From Actinomycetales bacterium (GTDB lineage: Bacteria; Actinomycetota; Actinomycetes; Actinomycetales; Cellulomonadaceae): DNA of 6,723 nucleotides. Made by a program: the position numbers and the translations under genes. Below are positions 1 through 5,416 of the stretch, one piece after another. Every line of letters begins with the position of its first letter. The first letter of the stretch is position 1. The DNA is taken from positions 1 to 6,723 of the forward strand of contig JAAYZM010000365.1 of NCBI GenBank assembly GCA_012514835.1. Reading direction: 5' to 3'. The notes beneath the pieces were generated by a model. It did not search any database, was not told the DNA's origin, and worked only from the letters and a program-made list of their open reading frames with translations.

Positions 1-536
1 CCTGGTCGTACGCGAAAGGCCTCGGCGGCCTCCGCGCCGGAGGAATCAAAACCACATTCACAGAAGAAACCGAAACCGACCTGTTCGGTGAGCAGTCCGT
101 GCTCTGCGGCGGCACCTCACAACTCGTCCAGTACGGCTTCGAGGTCCTCACCGAGGCCGGCTACCAGCCCGAGGTCGCCTACTTCGAGGTGCTCCACGAG
201 CTCAAGCTCATCGTCGACCTCATGGTCGAGGGCGGCATCGCCAAGCAGCGCTGGTCCGTCTCCGACACGGCCGAGTACGGCGACTACGTCTCCGGCCCGC
301 GCGTCATCTCGCCCGCCGTCAAGGAGAACATGCAGGCCGTCCTCGCGGACATCCAGTCCGGTGCGTTCGCCGAGCGGTTCATCGGTGACCAGGACGCCGG
401 CGGCCCCGAGTTCGCAGAGCTCCGTGCGAAGGGCGAGGCCCACCCGATCGAGGCCACCGGGCGCGAGCTGCGCAAGATGTTCTCGTGGATCAAGCCGTCC
501 GACTCCGACTACGTCGAGGGTCAGGTCGCGCGCTAA
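1..536 (+). CDS. ilvC: Ketol-acid reductoisomerase, C-terminal half (5' end outside window)
   Basis: IlvC isomerises and reduces 2-acetolactate or 2-aceto-2-hydroxybutyrate with NADPH and Mg2+ to the dihydroxy acids of valine and isoleucine synthesis. It is a cytosolic enzyme. The first full codon is at base 3, and 177 codons precede the TAA stop, so about half of a class I (roughly 340-aa) protein is present. The N-terminal NADPH-binding Rossmann domain is missing. Visible is the helical knotted domain with EETETDLFGEQ (fragment residues 21-31), whose Asp26 and Glu30 match the known metal ligands. Glu62 and Glu66 in YFEVLHELK are the second ligand pair, at the 36-residue offset expected for class I enzymes. 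Oddities: the usual Val in RAGV(I/E) is Gly here, and the first 90 bases carry a run of A-ending codons seen nowhere else in the gene. No T-rich terminator follows; a long palindrome begins six bases after the stop. The identification is secure. Confidence 0.97.
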   Translation, partial: WSYAKGLGGLRAGGIKTTFTEETETDLFGEQSVLCGGTSQLVQYGFEVLTEAGYQPEVAYFEVLHELKLIVDLMVEGGIAKQRWSVSDTAEYGDYVSGPRVISPAVKENMQAVLADIQSGAFAERFIGDQDAGGPEFAELRAKGEAHPIEATGRELRKMFSWIKPSDSDYVEGQVAR

Positions 537-542
537 GGCTCC

Positions 543-624
543 GGGATCGTCACCCCGAGTCGCTACCATCCGGCCCTGGCGGGCCTCCCGCCAGGCCCGG
601 CCAGCGACTCGGGGCGACGATCCC
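543..624. repeat. 82-bp nested inverted repeat between ilvC and csp
   Basis: The outer arms 543-564 and 603-624 are complementary over 22 positions with a single A/C mismatch (552 against 615); the core CCCCGAGTCGCT (553-564) pairs perfectly with AGCGACTCGGGG (603-614). Inside lies a second perfect 9-bp hairpin, CCTGGCGGG (575-583) with CCCGCCAGG (587-595), loop CCT. The two stems are separated by unpaired bases 565-574 and 596-602. There is no T tract on either side, so it is not a classic intrinsic terminator, although it could still stop or protect ilvC transcripts. The size and nested shape resemble REP/REPIN-type or other dispersed palindromic intergenic elements. Copy number elsewhere cannot be judged from this window; no second copy was noticed here. 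Confidence 0.8.
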
Positions 625-856
625 TCCGCGGCTTGGGGTCAGATCTCTCTCGGGGGCTCGCGACGCGACTTTGCGGGGATAGGTGCGCTGGTGGGGCGTT
701 GCCTGTACGCTTGGCGGCGTTCATCAGCAGTGCTTGCACGCCCGAGCCGTTCGACCACATGGTCGGGGGCTCTCCTTCCCAGGAGCGGACGAGACACAGG
801 GATGTTCACAGGTTCGAAAGTCGAGCCTGTTCCCCCACCTCCAGAAGGAGATCGCC
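625..856 (+). promoter_or_regulatory. Structured upstream region and putative 5' leader of the cold-shock gene
   Basis: No gene is supported in 537-856. Two RNA hairpins can be drawn in the part nearest csp. The first, 744-772, pairs GAGCC (744-748) with GGCTC (768-772) and TTCGACC (750-756) with GGTCGGG (761-767), with one bulged G and an ACAT loop. The second, 808-830, pairs ACAGGTTCGA with TCGAGCCTGT (one G-U pair, loop AAG). Immediately before the start, CTCC (839-842) can fold onto the Shine-Dalgarno GGAG (847-850) across an AGAA loop, which would partly hide the ribosome site. Long structured leaders are known for cspA-type genes. The promoter was not located with confidence: TTGCAC (734-739) is a fair -35 but lacks a convincing -10, and TACGCT (706-711) is a possible -10 with a poor -35. 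Confidence 0.45.
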
Positions 857-1060
857 ATGGCTACCGGAACCGTGAAGTGGTTCAACGCTGAGAAGGGCTT
901 CGGCTTCATCGCCCCGGACGACGGCGGCGCCGACGTCTTCGCCCACTACTCGGCCATCAACTCGAGCGGCTACCGCTCGCTCGAGGAGAACCAGAAGGTC
1001 GAGTTCGAGGTCACGCAGGGCCCCAAGGGCCCGCAGGCCGAGAACATCACGCCTCTCTGA
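857..1060 (+). CDS. CspA-family cold-shock protein, 67 aa
   Basis: This is a small single-domain OB-fold protein that binds single-stranded RNA and DNA and acts as an RNA chaperone in the cytoplasm, in cold or in general growth. The reading MATGTVKWFN... is the canonical CSP N-terminus. RNP1 is KGFGFI (residues 13-18) and RNP2 is DVFAHY (26-31), where the more usual form is VFVHF. The aromatic nucleic-acid-binding residues Trp8, Phe15, Phe17, Phe28 and His30 are present. The length is normal for the family. The ATG at 857 was chosen because AGAAGGAG (843-850) sits six bases upstream; a longer in-frame reading from 683 would add unconserved sequence. It stands alone between ilvC and leuB, with its own structured leader and its own terminator, so it is probably monocistronic. 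Which CSP paralogue it is, and whether it is cold-inducible, cannot be told from sequence. Confidence 0.96.
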   Translation: MATGTVKWFNAEKGFGFIAPDDGGADVFAHYSAINSSGYRSLEENQKVEFEVTQGPKGPQAENITPL

Positions 1061-1103
1061 TCGACGTCGCGGTGAGCCTCGCGCTCACGGCTGACTGACT
1101 CAC

Positions 1104-1142
1104 CGGACGCCCCGACCCTCGTGGTCGGGGCGTCCGTGCTTT
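1104..1142 (+). terminator. Intrinsic terminator after csp
   Basis: A perfect 14-bp stem, CGGACGCCCCGACC (1104-1117) with GGTCGGGGCGTCCG (1123-1136) and a 5-base loop, is followed by TGCTTT. It lies 43 bases after the csp stop and upstream of the leuB promoter. The short, imperfect T run is usual for high-GC actinobacterial terminators. Confidence 0.85.
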
Positions 1143-1166
1143 GTCCCGTGTTTTACCGTCCAACCG

Positions 1167-1213
1167 TTGAGATGTCGCGTCCGCCATGTAGGACGCAGAG
1201 TAGGATCCCTCGC
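1167..1213 (+). promoter_or_regulatory. Putative leuB promoter; transcript may be leaderless
   Basis: TAGGAT (1201-1206) is a good actinobacterial -10 hexamer, and the leuB ATG begins eight bases after its last base (seven between), which is where transcription would be expected to start. No strong Shine-Dalgarno precedes leuB; only the AGGA inside this same hexamer could serve weakly. A second candidate pair is TTGAGA (1167-1172) with TAGGAC (1189-1194) at 16-bp spacing, which would give a leader of about 12 to 15 bases. Both readings place the start very close to the ATG. Confidence 0.45.
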
Positions 1214-2257
1214 ATGGTCCAGAACGTTTCTCTCGCCGTCGTCGCTGGTGACGGCATCGGGTCCGAGGTCGTCGAGCAGGGGCTCAAGGCCCTCGAGGCG
1301 GCCCTCGTCGGCACCGACCTGTCGGTGCGCACCACGGACTTCGACCTCGGTGCCGCGCGCTGGCACCGCACGGGGGAGACCCTCACGGACGCGGACCTCG
1401 CGGCGATCCGCGAGCACGACGCGATCCTGCTGGGCGCCGTCGGCGACCCGCACGTCCCGAGCGGGGTCCTCGAGCGCGGGCTGCTCTTGCGCCTGCGCTT
1501 CGAGCTCGACCACTACGTGAACCTGCGCCCCTCGAAGCTCTACCCGGGTGTGGCCACGCCGCTCGCGAGCCCCGGTGACGTGGACTTCGTGGTCGTGCGC
1601 GAGGGCACCGAGGGCCCCTACGTGGGCAACGGTGGCTCGATCCGCACCGGCACTCCCCACGAGGTCGCGAACGAGGTGAGCGTCAACACGGCCTTCGGAG
1701 TCGAGCGCGTCGTGCGCTACGCCCTCGCCCAGGCTGCCGCGCGCCCCCGCAAGAAGCTCACGCTCGTGCACAAGCACAACGTCCTCGTGCACGCGGGTCA
1801 CCTGTGGCGCCGCACGGTCGAGGCCGTCAACGCGGAGTTCCCGGACGTCACGGTGGACTACCTGCACGTCGACGCGGCCACGATCTTCCTCGTGACGGAC
1901 CCCTCGCGCTTCGACGTGATCGTCACGGACAACCTGTTCGGCGACATCCTCACGGACCTCGCCGCCGCCATCACCGGTGGCATCGGGCTCGCCGCGTCCG
2001 GGAACGTCAACCCGGACCGCACCTCGCCGTCGATGTTCGAGCCCGTGCACGGCTCGGCCCCGGACATCGCGGGCCAGGGCAAGGCCGACCCCACGGCCAC
2101 CGTCCTGTCCGTCGCGCTCCTGCTCGAGCACCTGGGCCAGCCCGAGGCCGCGAACAAGATCCACGCGGCCGTCGCGGCGGACATCGCCGAGCGGGCGGGT
2201 CGAGTACGCAGCACGGCCGAGGTGGGATCGGAGCTCGCGGCACGCATCGCCGGTTAG
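1214..2257 (+). CDS. leuB: 3-isopropylmalate dehydrogenase
   Basis: LeuB oxidatively decarboxylates 3-isopropylmalate with NAD+ in leucine synthesis; in organisms with citramalate synthase it also handles 3-methylmalate on the way to 2-oxobutyrate and isoleucine. The protein is 347 aa, normal for the family. Visible motifs: AGDGIGSEV (11-19); the substrate-binding arginine segment LLRLRFELDHYVNLRP (91-106); VVREGTEGPYVG (127-138), with Arg129 and catalytic Tyr136; HKHN (186-189) with catalytic Lys187; VDAA (219-222) and DNLFGDILTD (239-248), with metal-binding Asp220, Asp244 and Asp248; and the NAD-binding EPVHGSAPDIAGQGKADP (276-293). The REGTEGPY form is typical of actinobacterial LeuB. ATG 1214 was chosen because the domain starts there; the frame is open further upstream, but through the csp terminator. 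ilvE follows after 65 bases. The related tartrate and isocitrate dehydrogenases fit less well. The identification is secure. Confidence 0.95.
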   Translation: MVQNVSLAVVAGDGIGSEVVEQGLKALEAALVGTDLSVRTTDFDLGAARWHRTGETLTDADLAAIREHDAILLGAVGDPHVPSGVLERGLLLRLRFELDHYVNLRPSKLYPGVATPLASPGDVDFVVVREGTEGPYVGNGGSIRTGTPHEVANEVSVNTAFGVERVVRYALAQAAARPRKKLTLVHKHNVLVHAGHLWRRTVEAVNAEFPDVTVDYLHVDAATIFLVTDPSRFDVIVTDNLFGDILTDLAAAITGGIGLAASGNVNPDRTSPSMFEPVHGSAPDIAGQGKADPTATVLSVALLLEHLGQPEAANKIHAAVAADIAERAGRVRSTAEVGSELAARIAG

Positions 2258-2281
2258 GGCTCCCCGCCCGGTCGTGGGAAC

Positions 2282-2314
2282 GGTAGCGTTCGAACCTACG
2301 TCCTTCGAAAGAGG
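2282..2314 (+). promoter_or_regulatory. Putative ilvE promoter/operator and ribosome site
   Basis: TAGCGT (2284-2289) could be a -10, but no good -35 is visible. It overlaps an imperfect palindrome, GTAG-C-GTTC (2283-2291) against GAACCTAC (2292-2299), which has one extra base in the left arm. TTCGAA occurs twice, at 2289-2294 and 2304-2309, 15 bp apart, which is suggestive of an operator. GAAAGAGG (2307-2314) is the ribosome site, eight bases before the ATG. The 65-base leuB-ilvE gap would also allow cotranscription from leuB. Confidence 0.3.
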
Positions 2315-2322
2315 CCAGCGAC

Positions 2323-3432
2323 ATGAGCACGATCAGCACCGACGCTGCGACGCAGTTCACGATCCACCGCACGTCCACCCCCGTCCCTGAGGCGGAGCGA
2401 GCCGCGCTGCTCGCCGCCCCGCGGTTCGGGACCGTCTTCACCGACCACATGGCCCGCGTCTCCTGGACGTCCGCGGGTGGGTGGCAGGACCGACGCGTCG
2501 AGCCGTACGGCCCCCTCCAGATGGACCCCGCGGCCGCCGTGCTCCACTACGGCCAGGAGATCTTCGAGGGGCTCAAGGCGTACCGCCACGCGGACGGCTC
2601 CATCTGGTCCTTCCGCCCCGAGGCGAACGCGGCGCGCTTGCGCCGCTCCGCACGGCGCCTCGCGCTCCCCGAGCTGTCCGACGACGACTTCCTGGGTTCG
2701 ATCGAGTCGCTCGTGCGCGAGGACGCCGCGTGGGTGCCCGACTTCGAGGAGTCGAGCCTCTACCTGCGGCCCTTCATGTTCGCCTCGGAGACGTTCCTCG
2801 GTGTGCGGTCCGCGCTCGAGGTCGAGTACCTCGTGATCGCCTCGCCCGTGGGCCCGTACTTCGCGAGCGGCGTCAAGCCCGTGTCGATCTGGGTCGCCAC
2901 GGACTTCCACCGCGCCGGCCCGGGCGGTACGGGTGCGGCCAAGTGCGGCGGGAACTACGCCGCGAGCCTGCTGCCCCAGCAGGTGGCCTATGACCACGGT
3001 TGCGAGCAGGTGTGCTTCCTCGACTCGGCGACGGGCCAGAACCTCGAGGAGCTCGGCGGCATGAACGTGTTCGTCGTGTTCGCCGACGGCCGCATCGCGA
3101 CGCCCGAGCAGACGTCCGGGACCATCCTCGAGGGGATCACGCGCTCGTCGGTCCTGACGCTCCTCGCCGAGGGCGGGCGCACCGTCGAGGAGCGGACCAT
3201 CCCGCTCGCCGAGGTGCAGGCCGGGCTTGTGGACGGATCGATCAGCGAGGTCTTCGCGTGCGGCACGGCCGCCGTGCTCACCCCGATCGGGCGCCTCGCG
3301 GGAGAAGGCTTCGACCTCACGGTGGGGGACGGCTCGGCGGGTGCGGTGACGATGGCGCTGCGCACGCAGCTCACGGACATCCAGTACGGCCGCGCGGCGG
3401 ACCGGCACGGGTGGATGCGCCGGCTGGTCTGA
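2323..3432 (+). CDS. ilvE: Branched-chain amino acid aminotransferase
   Basis: IlvE is a PLP-dependent class IV (fold-type IV) transaminase that performs the last step of leucine, isoleucine and valine synthesis with glutamate as amino donor, and the first step of their breakdown. The protein is 369 aa, the usual length of the longer actinobacterial and eukaryotic BCAT II group. Motifs in order: the N-terminal segment DPAAAVLHYGQEIFEGLKAY (68-87); YLRPFMFASE (147-156); GTGAAKCGGNYAAS (202-215) with Lys207 as the PLP Schiff-base lysine; LEELGGMNVF (241-250) with the conserved glutamate; TSGTILEGITRSSVL (264-278); and EVFACGTAAVLTPIG (309-323), including the phosphate-binding GTAA. The ATG at 2323 has GAAAGAGG eight bases upstream. 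It lies downstream of leuB on the same strand with a 65-base gap and converges with the membrane-protein gene at 3517. Its TGA lies within a 14-bp tandem repeat. The identification is secure. Confidence 0.96.
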   Translation: MSTISTDAATQFTIHRTSTPVPEAERAALLAAPRFGTVFTDHMARVSWTSAGGWQDRRVEPYGPLQMDPAAAVLHYGQEIFEGLKAYRHADGSIWSFRPEANAARLRRSARRLALPELSDDDFLGSIESLVREDAAWVPDFEESSLYLRPFMFASETFLGVRSALEVEYLVIASPVGPYFASGVKPVSIWVATDFHRAGPGGTGAAKCGGNYAASLLPQQVAYDHGCEQVCFLDSATGQNLEELGGMNVFVVFADGRIATPEQTSGTILEGITRSSVLTLLAEGGRTVEERTIPLAEVQAGLVDGSISEVFACGTAAVLTPIGRLAGEGFDLTVGDGSAGAVTMALRTQLTDIQYGRAADRHGWMRRLV

Positions 3433-3484
3433 ATCGATCGGCCTGAACCGATCAGCCTGAACCGACCGGACTGAACGGTTCGCG
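3429..3484 (+). repeat. Four tandem 14-bp units overlapping the ilvE stop codon
   Basis: The units begin at 3429, 3443, 3457 and 3471 and each starts CTGAA(C/T). The consensus is CTGAACCGATCGGC. Unit 1 differs at one base, unit 2 at one, unit 3 at two or three, and unit 4 keeps only its first six or seven bases clearly. The TGA stop of ilvE (3430-3432) belongs to the first unit. The array ends where the downstream hairpin begins. Confidence 0.75.
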
Positions 3485-3512
3485 AGCCCGGCGCCACGTG
3501 CGCCGGGCTCGC
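3482..3512. terminator. Hairpin terminator between convergent genes
   Basis: A perfect 13-bp stem, GCGAGCCCGGCGC (3482-3494) with GCGCCGGGCTCGC (3500-3512), has a 5-base loop. It sits 49 bases after the ilvE stop and four bases after the stop of the minus-strand gene at 3517. No T run flanks either side, so termination on both strands is inferred from position and stem strength. Confidence 0.7.
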
Positions 3513-3516
3513 AAGT

Positions 3517-4146
3517 TCACGGTTCGACGGCGCGGATGGCTCGGCCGGCGACCCCGGCCAGGAGGCTCCAGATCGCGGCGAGCACCACGAGGTGCAGCAC
3601 GGCGGTGGCGATCGCGTCCGCGATGTCGCCCGAGCGCGTGAACGGCACCGCCACCGCGAGGATCACGAGCAGCACCATGAGCCACCCGAAGAACAGGCGG
3701 GGGCGGGGCGCGCCCAGGGCGAGCAGGCCGAGCACGATCGCGGCGAGCAGGGTGACGAGCACGGTGTCGAGCGCGTAGGCGTTGCGCTGACCGCCGTCGG
3801 AGTCGTCGCTCACCCCGAAGATGTCCGGCGGGGACATGACCCCGAGACCGGCGAGGTCCGTCAGGACGAAGTGCAGGACCCACGCGACGAGCGCGGAGAC
3901 GAGCACCGCGGCGAGCGCGCCCCCGAGGTAGCGCGGGAAGTTGATCCGTCCCGCCGCCTCGACCGTGCCTTCCCTCTCGGGCCGCACGGGCTCGACGGGG
4001 ACCACGGGCTGGACCGGCTGCACGGGCTGAGCCGGTGTGCCTGGTGCGGCGGGCTGGACGGGCTGCGGGGGAGCGCTCGGGCGCACGGGCTCTGCGGGCG
4101 CGGGCTGCTGCGGCAGGGGGGTGGTCGGGTCGGTGGGCTCGGACAT
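3517..4146 (-). CDS. Proline-rich-tailed four-helix membrane protein, function unknown
   Basis: This 209-aa protein has an N-terminal tail of about 56 residues containing 20 prolines (PVQP, PVEPVRP and similar units), with no signal peptide. The hydrophobic helices lie at about 74-95, 126-146, 150-169 and 178-200. A loop rich in Asp and Gly (about 104-122, GVSDDSDGGQ) separates helices 1 and 2. Four helices after a cytosolic N-terminus would leave both ends inside, with the acidic loop outside. The helix spacing and a His in helix 4 (DAIATAVLHLVVLAAIW) recall small actinobacterial four-helix families such as DUF6069, but this is a tentative resemblance. The ATG at 4146 has a strong GAGGAGG (4154-4160 on the complement) seven bases upstream. 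The gene probably forms its own transcript, since a terminator (4293-4336) separates it from the upstream minus-strand gene. No promoter was identified in 4147-4292. No function can be assigned. Confidence 0.85.
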   Translation of the reverse strand: MSEPTDPTTPLPQQPAPAEPVRPSAPPQPVQPAAPGTPAQPVQPVQPVVPVEPVRPEREGTVEAAGRINFPRYLGGALAAVLVSALVAWVLHFVLTDLAGLGVMSPPDIFGVSDDSDGGQRNAYALDTVLVTLLAAIVLGLLALGAPRPRLFFGWLMVLLVILAVAVPFTRSGDIADAIATAVLHLVVLAAIWSLLAGVAGRAIRAVEP

Positions 4147-4292
4147 CTCGGCGCCTCCTCGATCGGTGGTGATCGTGCTCGACGCTCCTCATTCGACCAC
4201 GCGGGCCGCGAACGCGCCCTTCGAGTGCGCACGTCACGGGGCCACGGCGGTGTGATCCACCCGATCGGGGGACTCGGCTCGCCACCCGGGTA

Positions 4293-4336
4293 ACGACGAC
4301 GGGCCCCGAGCGCAGTCGCCCGGGGCCCGTCGTCGT
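4293..4336 (-). terminator. Terminator of the exported lysine-rich protein gene
   Basis: A perfect 16-bp stem, ACGACGACGGGCCCCG (4293-4308) with CGGGGCCCGTCGTCGT (4321-4336), has a 12-base loop. It starts nine bases after the stop codon of the minus-strand gene ending at 4346. No T run follows on the minus strand, as is common in high-GC genomes. Confidence 0.8.
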
Positions 4337-4345
4337 CGGAGAGTG

Positions 4346-5200
4346 TCAGCGAAGCTTGATGTTCTTCGCCTTCGACGCCTTCTTCGCGAGGTAGTTGCTC
4401 GTCTGCGAGACGGCGCGGATCTTGCCCTTGGTCTTGATCTTCACCTTGGTCGAGAACTTGCCGGACTTGCCGACCTTGGCGATCTTGATCGTCTTCCAGG
4501 CGCCCTTGCCCTTCTTCTGGAACTGGATCGCGACCTTCGTGCCCTTCTTGGCGTTCTTGGTCTTGTAGCGGTCCTTGGGGCTCGGGGCGGTGACCTTGCC
4601 GCTCACCTTGAAGCTCTTGTTCTTCTTGACCTTCGAGGGAGCCGAGAACGTCACCTTCGGGGTGGTCTGGTTCCGGTAGGTCGTGGAGAGCGTGTAGGAC
4701 TTGTAGTACGACGGGACGCCCAGGGTGTAGTCGCCCTTCTGGCTGACGGAGACCGTCGCGGAGACCTTGCACTTGCCCGAGCCCCAGTACAGCCAGCGCA
4801 GGCCGTCCTTCTGCAGGCCCTTCGTCTTGGGCAGGTCGAACGTGATGGTGCCGCCTGCGCCGAGGTGGTACTCGCCGATGGTCTGCGGCGAGCGCACGTT
4901 GAGGTTGCAGGAGACGCCGGACGCGTAGCCGTCGTACGCCGAGACGTACCACTCGGACTGCACGACCTCGCCCGTGGAGCTGAGGTAGTCAGCCGGGGCC
5001 TGGACCTTGAAGGTCACCCACTTCTTGACCTGGAACGTGCCCTTCTTGCTGACGACGTCCTTGACCTTGAGCGTGACCTTGCTCGTGCCGTCGCTGTCCG
5101 AGGTCGACTTGGCCGAGGCGGGGGCGGCCACGGCGATGCCCAGGCCGAGAGCGAGCGCGGCGACCGATGCGGTGCCGATGAGACGGGAGTGCAGGCGCAC
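4346..5200 (-). CDS. Sec-exported protein with lysine-rich C-terminal beta domain, function unknown
   Basis: This 284-aa protein is exported. Residues 1-30 form a clear signal peptide: basic start MRLHSR, hydrophobic core, and APASA before a probable type I cleavage after Ala30. There is no lipobox, sortase motif or C-terminal anchor, so it is likely free or held by charge. Residues 31-180 form a domain with alternating beta-like stretches and just two cysteines, Cys98 and Cys144, a plausible disulfide. Residues 181-284 look like a small Ig-like beta sandwich of the type common in actinobacterial surface proteins (KGKGAWKTIKIAKVGKSGKF at 230-249). This last part has about 31 lysines and one acidic residue in 104, all encoded by AAG where seen. 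The start is GTG 5200, chosen because GGAGGA (5204-5209 on the complement) precedes it closely and the signal peptide begins there; the open frame continues far upstream without a valid start. I do not recognise a named family. Confidence 0.88.
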   Translation of the reverse strand: MRLHSRLIGTASVAALALGLGIAVAAPASAKSTSDSDGTSKVTLKVKDVVSKKGTFQVKKWVTFKVQAPADYLSSTGEVVQSEWYVSAYDGYASGVSCNLNVRSPQTIGEYHLGAGGTITFDLPKTKGLQKDGLRWLYWGSGKCKVSATVSVSQKGDYTLGVPSYYKSYTLSTTYRNQTTPKVTFSAPSKVKKNKSFKVSGKVTAPSPKDRYKTKNAKKGTKVAIQFQKKGKGAWKTIKIAKVGKSGKFSTKVKIKTKGKIRAVSQTSNYLAKKASKAKNIKLR

Positions 5201-5253
5201 GGATCCTCCATGAGAGACAACGGTGGGGCGAACCGATGCGGATCGCCCGGTTG

Positions 5254-5259
5254 ATCCTA
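5254..5259 (-). promoter_or_regulatory. Putative -10 box of the exported-protein gene
   Basis: On the minus strand TAGGAT (complement of 5254-5259) matches the actinobacterial -10 and the leuB -10 exactly. It would give a leader of about 46 bases. The -35 region is weak: no TTGAC-like hexamer is seen at the proper distance. Confidence 0.4.
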
Positions 5260-5350
5260 GGGCGAGCGGTTGGTCCGTGATCGTCCCCGTCCACCTGGTG
5301 TCGCGCCCGGTCCGGGTGAAAATCGTGAGACGACCGTCCCGCGGACGCGC

Positions 5351-5387
5351 TTCCCCTGCGGGAGGGGGGTGTGGCATGATCCCCCCG
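5351..5387 (+). promoter_or_regulatory. Putative promoter of the cimA leader transcript
   Basis: CATGAT (5375-5380) is a plausible -10. TTCCCC (5351-5356), 18 bp upstream, is a poor -35. The leader-peptide GTG lies seven bases after the end of the -10, so the RNA may begin at the start codon itself. A run of six G (5364-5369) and a run of six C (5381-5386) flank the -10 as an inverted repeat. Confidence 0.5.
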
Positions 5388-5416
5388 TGACCCAGTTCAC
5401 CCTCATTATCAGCTAG
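5387..5416 (+). CDS. cimA leader peptide MTQFTLIIS
   Basis: A nine-codon frame reads GTG ACC CAG TTC ACC CTC ATT ATC AGC TAG. Leu-Ile-Ile lie just before the last codon and the stop, the arrangement expected of an attenuator that senses charged tRNA-Ile and tRNA-Leu. ATT is a rare isoleucine codon in this genome. The last base of the stop codon starts a 28-base hairpin, followed directly by a terminator with a T run and then cimA, whose product feeds isoleucine synthesis. No Shine-Dalgarno lies at a proper distance, so translation would be leaderless, starting at the 5' end of the RNA. An alternative start, ATG 5376, has the G-rich ribosome site 5361-5369 but reads only MIPP and ends in the overlapping GTGA. 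The identification as a regulatory leader is an inference from position, codons and the RNA structures. Confidence 0.75.
   Translation: MTQFTLIIS

Noticed and set aside
543..624. Palindrome as a CRISPR repeat or tRNA gene
   Set aside because: There is one copy only with no spacers, and no cloverleaf, anticodon or TPsiC pattern fits.
683..856. Longer 125-aa version of the cold-shock protein
   Set aside because: The extra residues are not CSP-like and would run through leader hairpins. The ATG at 857 has a Shine-Dalgarno and the canonical MATGTVKWF start.
88..891. A 267-codon Ser/Pro/Arg-rich frame overlapping ilvC and the csp leader
   Set aside because: Frame-shifted shadow of ilvC with biased composition, running on through a palindrome and into csp; no domain support.
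1100..2164. A 354-codon open frame on the minus strand opposite leuB
   Set aside because: It is low-complexity Arg/Val/Glu/Asp sequence, exactly what the complement of a high-GC gene gives. No ribosome site or domain is seen, and leuB on the other strand is certain.
2296..3408. A 370-codon open frame on the minus strand opposite ilvE
   Set aside because: Same reason: arginine-rich shadow translation of a certain gene, running through the ilvE promoter region, with no recognisable motif.
4343..5254. A 303-codon plus-strand frame opposite the exported protein
   Set aside because: Leu/Arg/Asp/Val-rich complement of the lysine-rich gene. The minus-strand protein has a signal peptide, a ribosome site and a terminator.
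5335..5347. Small hairpin CGTCC-cgc-GGACG before the leader promoter
   Set aside because: Only five base pairs, upstream of the presumed transcription start; expected by chance in sequence this GC-rich.
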